From: Verrucomicrobiota bacterium
GTDB lineage: Bacteria > Verrucomicrobiota > Verrucomicrobiia > Verrucomicrobiales > Verrucomicrobiaceae
DNA length: 12,129 nucleotides
Assembly: GCA_021413535.1 (NCBI GenBank)
Contig: JAIOQF010000190.1
Coordinates: 1 to 12,129 of the forward strand
Direction of reading: 5' to 3'
In this document: one piece after another, positions 7,766 through 12,129 of the stretch
Numbering within the stretch: the first letter of the stretch is position 1
Layout: every line of letters starts with the position of its first letter
Made by a program: the position numbers and the translations under genes
Notes under the pieces: generated by a model
The model's database searches: none
What the model saw: the letters and a program-made list of their open reading frames with translations, nothing else
What the model was told of the DNA's origin: nothing

Positions 7766-7787
7766 ATGTTTTTACTCGACATGACAA
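7759..7787 (-). promoter_or_regulatory. Sigma70-like promoter pointing left, just beyond the last attC
   Basis: On the minus strand, TTGTCA (7787-7782) and TATAAG (7764-7759) are separated by exactly 17 bases in an AT-rich patch that stands out from the GC-rich surroundings. It begins 22 bases beyond the R' box of the last attC and would transcribe towards the tRNA fragment and the lipoprotein gene. Confidence 0.5.
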
Positions 7788-7809
7788 AAAATACACGCGG
7801 CGCCAAGAT

Positions 7810-7902
7810 GCCTAACGACCCAAGCTCAGCGACCCGGCCCACCGGACGCCACGATTGCAACAGTGACGCGATGGCCGGGTTCGCTGCAGCGTATGGTTAG
7901 GC
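7810..7902 (-). other. attC recombination site 1 (array-distal)
   Basis: 93 bases. On the minus strand R'' is GCCTAAC (7902-7896) and R' is GTTAGGC (7816-7810), which match the RYYYAAC/GTTRRRY consensus perfectly. Inside, CAGCGAACCCGGCC pairs with GGCCGGGTCGCTG, leaving one extra A on the L'' side. That extra base on the L'' arm is the polarity signal of attC sites and shows the minus orientation. It follows the stop of the 108-residue cassette gene by only 7 bases, which is typical cassette compactness. Confidence 0.9.
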
Positions 7903-7909
7903 GGCGTGG

Positions 7910-8236
7910 TCATCTGAACTCAAATCTCTCGGCAACAATCCGAATCTCGTCTCCGCTCTGCATCTCGACAACAAAAATACCGCCCGCCTCAGCGCGGACA
8001 GTGTTGATGAATGCTGACTCACCCCAAGGAGCGCGATGCGGAATCAACGCCTCACTGACACCGTGCCAGACAACCTGACGTGCAATAGCTGGCTGGTCTG
8101 CCTGGACGAAGGCGAGAACGCTCGCAACGCAAACGCGCTGCTGCCAGTCGAGACGCACCTCCTTCAATGTCGCATCGTGGAGCGGCAACGATGCGAACTG
8201 CTCGTTTGCGTTTGGAGTTGTGGTGTATGGAGTCAC
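7910..8236 (-). CDS. Cassette-encoded hypothetical protein (108 residues)
   Basis: The sole gene of cassette 8255-7816, which begins 14 bases after the R' core box and ends 7 bases before attC site 1. It starts with GTG (8236-8234); no ATG fits better. The protein is soluble and acidic to neutral, with alternating strands (LHDATLKEVRLDW, VCVASVLAFV, GGIFVVEMQSGDEIRIVAERFEF) suggesting a small beta-rich fold. The start LPLHDATLKEVRLDW and the RAPWG segment resemble small uncharacterised proteins, but I cannot name a family with confidence. No signal peptide or membrane segment. Expression would depend on an upstream cassette promoter or read-through from the right. Confidence 0.75.
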   Translation of the reverse strand: MTPYTTTPNANEQFASLPLHDATLKEVRLDWQQRVCVASVLAFVQADQPAIARQVVWHGVSEALIPHRAPWGESAFINTVRAEAGGIFVVEMQSGDEIRIVAERFEFR

Positions 8237-8249
8237 GGTGCGCGAATCC

Positions 8250-8342
8250 GCCTAACGTCTCGGATCAGGCGACGGCGAGGAGTGGACGTTGCTGACACGA
8301 CAGATAGCCTTCGAGCCGTTGCCTGCATCCGTTTTGTTGAAC
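8250..8342 (-). other. attC recombination site 2
   Basis: 93 bases. On the minus strand R'' is GTTCAAC (8342-8336) and R' is GTTAGGC (8256-8250), both within consensus. CGGATGCAGGCAACGGC pairs with GCCGTCGCCTGATCCG, with one unpaired G on the L'' side and one G-A type mismatch, separated by a loop of about 45 bases. It terminates the cassette that carries the IS91-like element: its R'' box is the exact complement of that cassette's 5' bases TTGAAC at 10683-10678. Confidence 0.88.
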
Positions 8343-8462
8343 GAGTTCGCTGCGCTCAAGCGCTTCGCGTTGTTCGATGCGCTATGTGATTTCAAGTGGG
8401 CTGACATGCTTCGATGAATGATGCTCTGCGAGCTTGCTTTGACTGAGTGAACTCAGCGATGA
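8343..8462. other. Remnant of the cassette invaded by the IS91-like element
   Basis: This sequence lies between attC site 2 and the left part of the IS91-like element, whose left end could not be fixed. On the minus strand a frame ending at 8392 (codons ...FIEACQPT then TGA) is open to the right across the presumed border; from an ATG at 8484 it gives 30 residues. It could be the end of the original cassette gene or chance. An exact inverted repeat CTGAGT/ACTCAG with a 2-base spacer sits at 8443-8456 and may be part of the insertion-sequence terminus or a terminator. Confidence 0.35.
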
Positions 8463-8564
8463 TGGCAGTCCTATGAAAAAACATCAACTGTTTCTTCTGT
8501 CCGGGTCGCTTCTTCTTCGGGAGCTTCCATCTCGTATCCTTCGGTAGCCCGCTTCCTCGGGCAT

Positions 8565-9479
8565 GTGCAGCTCAAGGGGCTGGCTCCTCGCACGGTGGAG
8601 GCCTACTTGTGCATGATCCGCCTGCTGGCCCAGTGGGCTGATGATGATCCAGCGGCGCTTTCGGAAGAACGGGTGCGCGATTACTTCCTGCATCTGGTGC
8701 GCGTGCGCTCTTATGCGCCGCAGACGCTGCGCCAGGCGCGCGCGGCGTTGCGCTGTTTTTTTATTGAGATGCTCGGCTGGCACGAGTGGCGTGTGTTCGA
8801 TCATATCAAAACCAAAGATCGCCAGCAGTTGCCCGTGGTGCTGAGTCGCGATGAGGTGCGACGCGTGCTCTCACAGATTAAAGAGCTGCGCTTTCTCGCG
8901 CCGCTGAGCTTGATCTATTTGTGCGGGCTGCGGCTCAATGAGGCGCTGCACATCGAGACGCGCGACATCCACCGCAAGGAACTGCGACTGCATGTGCGAC
9001 TGGGCAAAGGCGGCAAAGATCGATACGTGCCGCTGCCGCAAGCGGCGCTGGATCTGCTCTCACGCTGGTATCGCTGCCATCGTCATGCGAGCTTGCTCTT
9101 TCCGGCCATGGGTCATGCGTGGAAGACGACCTTTCGCGATGATCCCGCCGCACAGGCCGCCGTGCAAAAGGCGCGCTGGCAACTCGCCACGCATCCGATG
9201 AGCGACAGCGCGTTGCAAAACGTGTGGCGCATGGCACTCGCCGCGAGCGGCGTGCAGAAGAAGGCGACCATTCACACGCTGCGTCATTCGTATGCCACGC
9301 ACTTGTTGGAAGAAGGCGTCAGCTTGCGTTACGTCAGTCAATACCTCGGCCACGCGACGTTGCAGCAGACGCTCGTCTATGCGCATCTCACCGATGTGTC
9401 CGTCGAGCAGACACAGCAGGCGCTGGCGCGCCTCGCGGCAGGACTCAGCAAGCCCGTCTCACCACCCGCCATCGCTTAA
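8565..9479 (+). CDS. Tyrosine recombinase associated with IS91-like element (XerC/XerD-type)
   Basis: A 304-residue site-specific recombinase. The N-terminal SAM-like core-binding domain (GLAPRTVEAYL...AQWAD..., about 1-85) is followed by the catalytic domain (about 100-290). The full catalytic set is visible: Arg123 (CGLRLNEAL), Lys151 (GKGGKDRY), His237 and Arg240 (HTLRHSYATHLLE), His263 (LGHATLQQT) and nucleophile Tyr272. It should therefore be active. GTG at 8565 is the only conventional start, but similarity appears to continue upstream (VARFLGHVQLKG) in a frame open from 8463, so the true start may be a rare codon or the 5' end may be damaged. In IS91-like elements its function is accessory and poorly understood. 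It is not an integron integrase: the array cores here are not its known target, and I see no IntI-specific insertion. The transposase remnant begins 6 bases downstream. Confidence 0.85.
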   Translation: MQLKGLAPRTVEAYLCMIRLLAQWADDDPAALSEERVRDYFLHLVRVRSYAPQTLRQARAALRCFFIEMLGWHEWRVFDHIKTKDRQQLPVVLSRDEVRRVLSQIKELRFLAPLSLIYLCGLRLNEALHIETRDIHRKELRLHVRLGKGGKDRYVPLPQAALDLLSRWYRCHRHASLLFPAMGHAWKTTFRDDPAAQAAVQKARWQLATHPMSDSALQNVWRMALAASGVQKKATIHTLRHSYATHLLEEGVSLRYVSQYLGHATLQQTLVYAHLTDVSVEQTQQALARLAAGLSKPVSPPAIA

Positions 9480-9485
9480 CGGGCG

Positions 9486-10383
9486 ATGTCAGCTACCGGC
9501 ATCGCAGCGCTGCCGTCACTGGCGGCGGTGTTCACGCAGTTTTTTCCGGCGTATCACGCGGCTTACGGCGGTTACGTTTACGATCCCGGCGGAGTCCCGT
9601 AGACTGTTCCGTTCGAACCAGGTGTTATGCTACGATTTGTTGTTCCGCGAGAGCGCTGCGGCGCTCAGCAAGTTCGCCGCTGATCCCCGGCATCTCGGCG
9701 GACAGATCGGCATGACGGGCGTGCTGCAAACTTGGACACGCGATTTACGCTACCATCCGCACATTCATTACCTCGTTCCCGCCGGTGCGATCACGCCCAC
9801 CGGATGGATCCGCTTGAAGAACCCCGCCATCCTCGTGCCCGTCATCCCGCTGGCCGTGCACATGCGCAACCGCATGAGGAGCGCGCTCAAGACCGCCGAC
9901 TTTAAACTCTACCTGAGCATCCCAGCAAAAGCGTGGAAGAAGCCCTGGAACTGCGATGCGCGGCCCGTGGGCAGCGGTGCCAAAGCCATGGAGTATGTGG
10001 CGCGCTATGTGCAAAAGACCGCGCTGGATGCCGCACGCATCATCGCCATCAACGAACACGGCGTGAGCTACAGCTGGACACACCGCGAGAGCGGCCAGAC
10101 GCGCACCCAAGTTGTGAATGGCATCGAGTTTATAAGATTGTTTTTGCAGCACGTCCTGCCACGCGGCTTTCGCCGCGTGCGACACTTTGGATATTTGAGC
10201 GCTGCGGCGAAAGATCGTTACGAGCGCCTGCGCCACTTGCTGCGCGCCGGAGCCAGCATCTTGCTGCAACTGGAGAAGCCCGCCGTGTGCTGCTCCGCCT
10301 GCGGTCAGGCGATGACGTTCCTGCACGCCATGCGTCATGCGCACCGCGCCCGACCGCCGCCCAGTGCCGCAAGCATCCCATGA
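9486..10383 (+). pseudogene. IS91-family HUH (Y2) transposase, broken by internal deletion and frameshift
   Basis: The ATG at 9486 opens a typical IS91-family start (SLAAVFTQFFPAYHAAYG). At about 9567-9571 this jumps to VTFTIPAESRRLF, which in intact relatives lies some 60-70 residues later, and in another reading frame. The first frame then stops at 9600-9602, while the second frame continues to a TGA at 10381-10383. The missing part is the Cys-rich zinc-finger region that should bind DNA. The rest is well kept: the HUH motif in HPHIHYLVP (9754-9777), the tyrosine pair in EYVARYVQK (Tyr codons 9994 and 10006) and a C-terminal CCSACGQAM. Rolling-circle transposition by this copy is very unlikely. 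It follows the recombinase gene by 6 bases. Confidence 0.85.
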
Positions 10384-10677
10384 TCACGATTCGATCACTT
10401 TCACCCAAGTCGCGGACAACGAAACGCGCGACACTGAAAAGCGCCGATGCTCAGCGCGATGGAGAGTCATGCCCGCATGTCGGGAAAAAGCGGCGGCGAC
10501 ACCTGCAAAGACCATCGTCGCGATCACGAATCCGACACCGGGCGAATCAAGCTGCCGGAAATGACGCGGGTCATCGTCGAAATGCCGGAGCAAGGTTAAT
10601 AACCTGCAAACGTCGAGACCGAAGCGGGGAAAAGCTTTCCCCAAGGAGTAAGCCTTAAGGCCGCTCGACCGCGAATC
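10384..10677 (+). other. Right-end (ori-side) non-coding region of the IS91-like element
   Basis: About 290 bases after the transposase stop with no supported gene. A minus-strand frame (10686-10384) is open but has no conventional start near the cassette border and no recognisable sequence, and short plus-strand frames are not convincing. IS91-family elements carry their replication origin on this side. The hairpin at 10626-10642 and the abutting GTTC at 10678-10681 fit that role. Confidence 0.45.
10626..10642. repeat. Perfect hairpin near the IS91-like right end
   Basis: GGGGAAA and TTTCCCC are exact inverted copies with an AGC loop, 35 bases inside the presumed element end. It has no following T run, so an ori-side hairpin of the IS91 type is more likely than a terminator. 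Confidence 0.55.
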
Positions 10678-10732
10678 GTTCAACAACCGTTATCATTGCG
10701 GCTTCGCGCAATGATAACCATGTTCGTTCGGC
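10678..10732 (-). other. attC recombination site 4, short form, with adjoining IS91-like insertion
   Basis: 55 bases. On the minus strand R'' is GCCGAAC (10732-10726) and R' is GTTGAAC (10684-10678). Between them GTTATCATTGCG and CGCAATGATAAC form a 12-pair perfect stem with a 6-base loop. R'' departs from the RYYYAAC consensus at one base (G), but it exactly complements the 5' bases (TTCGGC) of its own cassette at 11240-11235, which supports the call. The IS91-like element begins right after GAAC of the R' box. Confidence 0.75.
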
Positions 10733-10757
10733 TTGGTGTTGTTGGTGGATGTCTTCA

Positions 10758-11204
10758 TCAGTGAATCATGGGCCATGGGATGTGAATGCCTCTGAACCAC
10801 GCAATGAAGATCAGTGCTGCGATCGTGTAGCTAGCGACGTTACCCCAAAAGGTCGCTCTCCAAACGGTCGGAGTGGGAACCATCTGTAACCATCTACGAA
10901 GGAGAAAACCTTCAACGGCCCAACTGACGAGAAATGCACCAAGCCACACACCTGCTGTGCCCTCCAAGGAATGCTTCGGAACAGAGAATCCAGTCAATGC
11001 GAAGGTGCCAGCAAAGAAGCTGGCGATGTTCGCAAGCAACACACGACCGAAGAGCCAGCCAAATGCCTCGCGTCTCTGGATGAGCCGCCAAATCACGAAT
11101 GCCTCCAACGGCAACTCTGCGACAACATGCAGGCCGAAGAATCTGAAGCCGTATGGAAATGAACCCACCCAAATCGAGTTCGCTAGTATCGGCGGCAGAT
11201 CCAT
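10758..11204 (-). CDS. Cassette-encoded integral membrane protein (148 residues)
   Basis: The gene of cassette 11240-10684. The ATG (11204-11202) lies 30 bases from the R' core and the stop 25 bases before the next R'' box. About four membrane helices are visible: around residues 20-40 (GFRFFGLHVVAELPLEAFVIW), 53-73 (FGRVLLANIASFFAGTF), 87-103 (GVWLGAFLVSWAVEGFLL) and 121-140 (FWGNVASYTIAALIFIAWF). Short charged loops separate them (RLIQRREA, LLRRWLQ), and there is no signal-cleavage site. It resembles small uncharacterised membrane proteins; I cannot name a family. No Shine-Dalgarno sequence is seen. Confidence 0.78.
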   Translation of the reverse strand: MDLPPILANSIWVGSFPYGFRFFGLHVVAELPLEAFVIWRLIQRREAFGWLFGRVLLANIASFFAGTFALTGFSVPKHSLEGTAGVWLGAFLVSWAVEGFLLRRWLQMVPTPTVWRATFWGNVASYTIAALIFIAWFRGIHIPWPMIH

Positions 11205-11234
11205 ATAGTGTTTGGAGTGAGCGACTCGTGGTTA

Positions 11235-11365
11235 GCCGAACGACTCAAGCGCTGGCACCGCTGGGGCGGCACTGCGCGTCGAAAGCAGGGTTGATGTTGG
11301 AATTCGAGAAAAGCATAGAAGAAAGGAGAGAGCCCCAGCGGTTGTCCAGCCGCGCATTGTTCGGT
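11235..11365 (-). other. attC recombination site 3, long form (131 bases)
   Basis: On the minus strand R'' is ACCGAAC (11365-11359) and R' is GTTCGGC (11241-11235). GCTGGACAACCGCTGGGGC pairs with GCCCCAGCGGTGCCAGC, leaving two extra A bases on the L'' side, the polarity expected for the minus orientation. The terminal loop is long (roughly 60 bases), near the upper limit for attC sites. Cores differ from GTTRRRY at one base, but R'' exactly complements the 5' bases of its own cassette at 12006-12001. Confidence 0.8.
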
Positions 11366-11387
11366 CTTGGGGTTGTGGGTAGTCTGC

Positions 11388-11993
11388 TCATCGCTGCCAA
11401 AAGAACTCGCGAGGCTCGGTGAGTTCAAGTCCAATATAACGTTGAATCCTCGCTGTGAGCTTGGGGTCTCTGATGAGTTGGATAATGGACTGCAATGAGT
11501 CTGGCGCAATAACAGAATGCATGGCCCCGGCATGAACAAGTGCGCGAGATACCCGCCAGTGTGGCTCCGCTCCCTGTAGAACGGCAAGCTCTCGAAGCAA
11601 CGGCTCCACACTGCGGCCACCCAATGGGTAAGCCGCCTGATACAAGAGAAAGAGTGCTTCTGCACGACTACCAACGGGGCAGGCCTGCTGGGCCTCCTGC
11701 AAAGCAGCATGCAAGACATCCGTGGCCTGTGAATGCAGTCCTCGCTCTACCAGTGCCCTGATCACCCAAGCCAATACTGCCCCTCTGCAATATGAGTCGG
11801 CACACAGTGATGCTCTCCTCAAGGCTTTGCGACAAACAGTGCTGATGCGGTTCTCAGGGCTGAAACGAAGCACTGCTGCGAGAGCTTGCGTCGCAAACCA
11901 ATCATCGGCAATCTCTTCGGCCTGTGAGAGTGCTCTCTCAGGGTCGGAGGCTGCTATCTGAATAGCATGGTCACGCTGGTTGGTGGCACTCAC
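11388..11993 (-). CDS. Cassette-encoded alpha-helical repeat protein (201 residues)
   Basis: The gene of cassette 12006-11241. It starts with GTG (11993-11991) only 7 bases after the core box and ends 22 bases before attC site 3. The sequence is almost all amphipathic helices in pairs of about 30-35 residues (DHAIQIA..DPERALSQAEEI..., ATQALAAVL, RGAVLAWVIRALVERGL, SRAEALFLLYQAAY, WRVSRALVHAGAM, SLQSIIQLIRDP), consistent with a TPR- or HEAT-like solenoid used for protein binding. Several Cys are present without a metal-binding pattern. No enzyme motif, signal peptide or membrane segment. Function is unknown. Confidence 0.75.
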   Translation of the reverse strand: MSATNQRDHAIQIAASDPERALSQAEEIADDWFATQALAAVLRFSPENRISTVCRKALRRASLCADSYCRGAVLAWVIRALVERGLHSQATDVLHAALQEAQQACPVGSRAEALFLLYQAAYPLGGRSVEPLLRELAVLQGAEPHWRVSRALVHAGAMHSVIAPDSLQSIIQLIRDPKLTARIQRYIGLELTEPREFFWQR

Positions 11994-12000
11994 GAATTAG

Positions 12001-12007
12001 ACCGAAC
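12001..12007 (-). other. Core box (R') of a further attC, cut by an insertion sequence
   Basis: The minus strand reads GTTCGGT. Its last six bases are the 5' end of cassette 12006-11241 and exactly complement that cassette's R'' box (ACCGAAC at 11365-11359). The rest of this attC should continue to the right, but an IS1595-type terminus begins 8 bases further on (12015). Confidence 0.65.
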
Positions 12008-12014
12008 AATATTA

Positions 12015-12129
12015 GGGGCTGAAGTAGCTAAGGCTTATCGCTTGGGATGTTTATACCAGTATTTCAGCTGTTTTAGAAGCTCTTTGTGGTTGCCTCCATT
12101 GAAGCGCCATTCGCACTCCTTGAGAAACC
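12015..12129 (-). mobile_element. End of an IS1595-family insertion sequence (partial)
   Basis: The terminus reads GGGGCTGAAGTAGCTAAG from 12015; GGGGCTG-type ends occur in the IS1595/IS1016 group. The transposase stop lies only 20 bases inside. The eight bases CAATATTA (12007-12014) outside the end have the target-duplication length of this family, but the partner copy is beyond the window. Confidence 0.65.
12035..12129 (-). CDS. IS1595-family (ISXO2-like) transposase, C-terminal end only
   Basis: The minus-strand frame from the window edge gives FLKECEWRFNGGNHKELL and a basic tail ending KHPKR, then TAA at 12037-12035. The pattern (Y/F)LKE(F/C)E-x-RFN followed by LLK is the usual C-terminus of ISXO2-like DDE transposases. 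The DDE residues and the start lie outside the window, so integrity cannot be judged. This stretch lies immediately outside the cassette array and inside an attC. Confidence 0.75.
   Translation of the reverse strand, partial: FLKECEWRFNGGNHKELLKQLKYWYKHPKR

Larger units (their letters stand above)
8463..10677 (+). mobile_element. IS91-like element with companion tyrosine recombinase, transposase defective
   Basis: Gene order is the known IS91-relative arrangement: a tyrosine recombinase followed by a Y2 HUH transposase on the same strand. The right (ori) side is placed at 10677 because the next four bases are GTTC, the complement of GAAC, the tetranucleotide next to which IS91-family elements insert. 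A perfect hairpin (10626-10642) lies shortly inside that end, as expected of an ori region. The left (ter) limit is uncertain and lies somewhere between about 8395 and 8560. The element runs opposite to the cassette genes and lies wholly within one gene cassette. Internal deletion of the transposase gene means it probably cannot move by itself. Confidence 0.65.
7810..12007 (-). mobile_element. Integron gene-cassette array (four attC sites, no integrase in window)
   Basis: Read on the minus strand, four attC sites alternate with short genes in the same direction. Cassette limits follow from the recombination point between G and TTRRRY-like bases: 12006-11241, 11240-10684, 10683-8256 and 8255-7816. 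For each cassette the first bases of its own 5' end are complementary to its own R'' box (TTCGGT/ACCGAAC, TTCGGC/GCCGAAC, TTGAAC/GTTCAAC, TTAGGC/GCCTAAC). This is what excision and integration of circular cassettes produces. The core at 12007-12001 (GTTCGGT) belongs to a further attC cut by an insertion sequence. No integron integrase is present; it would lie to the right, or the array is a CALIN. No core matching the last box is found to the left of 7810, so the array appears to end there. Confidence 0.85.

Noticed and set aside
7810..7902. Site as a conventional inverted-repeat operator or small-protein gene (short frame from 7781)
   Set aside because: Core boxes, stem asymmetry and spacing fit attC much better; the short frame ends inside the site.
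8565..9479. The tyrosine recombinase as the integron integrase IntI
   Set aside because: It is embedded in an IS91-like element on the opposite strand to the cassettes, next to an IS91 transposase, as in other such elements, and I see no IntI-specific additional segment.
10626..10642. Hairpin as a rho-independent terminator of the transposase gene
   Set aside because: No T tract follows, and its place 35 bases inside an IS91-like right end fits the element's origin region better.
10384..10686. Minus-strand protein gene in 10686-10384
   Set aside because: It starts at a TTG in the attC core, crosses the insertion-sequence border and has no conserved pattern. A chance frame in GC-rich DNA is more likely.
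10689..10718. Perfect 12-pair hairpin as a terminator or insertion-sequence end
   Set aside because: It has no T run, and the flanking GCCGAAC and GTTGAAC boxes with border complementarity make it the stem of attC site 4.

Overview
The window looks like chromosomal DNA of a GC-rich, probably Verrucomicrobiota-like bacterium. This is an inference from gene content and style: a secreted sialate O-acetylesterase, a Cache-HAMP-SpoIIE phosphatase with its partner-switching proteins, a CHASE2-type cyclase relative, and starts that often lack a Shine-Dalgarno sequence. No rRNA or other phylogenetic marker is present to prove it.

Bases 1-6953 are ordinary backbone. First comes the 3' part of a membrane-anchored class III cyclase-like gene, whose catalytic residues look degenerate. 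One base later is a small cyclic-nucleotide-binding-domain gene, and a metallophosphoesterase gene converges on it with a 33-base tail overlap. A signal-peptide-bearing sialate O-acetylesterase follows. Next is a tight three-gene signalling operon: an RsbW-like anti-sigma kinase, a STAS antagonist (joined by an ATGA overlap) and a 650-residue Cache-HAMP-PP2C/SpoIIE phosphatase. Together these three form a complete partner-switching relay from a periplasmic sensor to a sigma factor or other target that is not encoded here. A small lipoprotein gene (7004-7438, minus) ends the backbone-like part.

Bases about 7500-12129 are accessory DNA. The main result is an integron-type gene-cassette array read on the minus strand (right to left). 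Four attC sites can be recognised by their paired core boxes, imperfect L stems and extra bases on the expected side: 11235-11365, 10678-10732, 8250-8342 and 7810-7902. In every cassette the 5' core bases match the complement of that cassette's own R'' box, so the cassette borders can be fixed: 12006-11241 (helical protein), 11240-10684 (four-helix membrane protein), 10683-8256 (filled by a mobile element) and 8255-7816 (108-residue protein). No integron integrase is in the window, so this is either the distal part of an integron or an integrase-less attC cluster (CALIN).

Two insertion sequences have entered the array. An IS91-like element, with an intact tyrosine recombinase and a broken HUH transposase, abuts the tetranucleotide GTTC/GAAC inside an attC core box. 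The end of an IS1595-family element sits 7 bases from another core box at the right edge. Beyond the last attC, to the left, there is an AT-rich promoter-like segment with two palindromes and the 3' part of a tRNA without its 5' half. That segment may mark an old island or array boundary.
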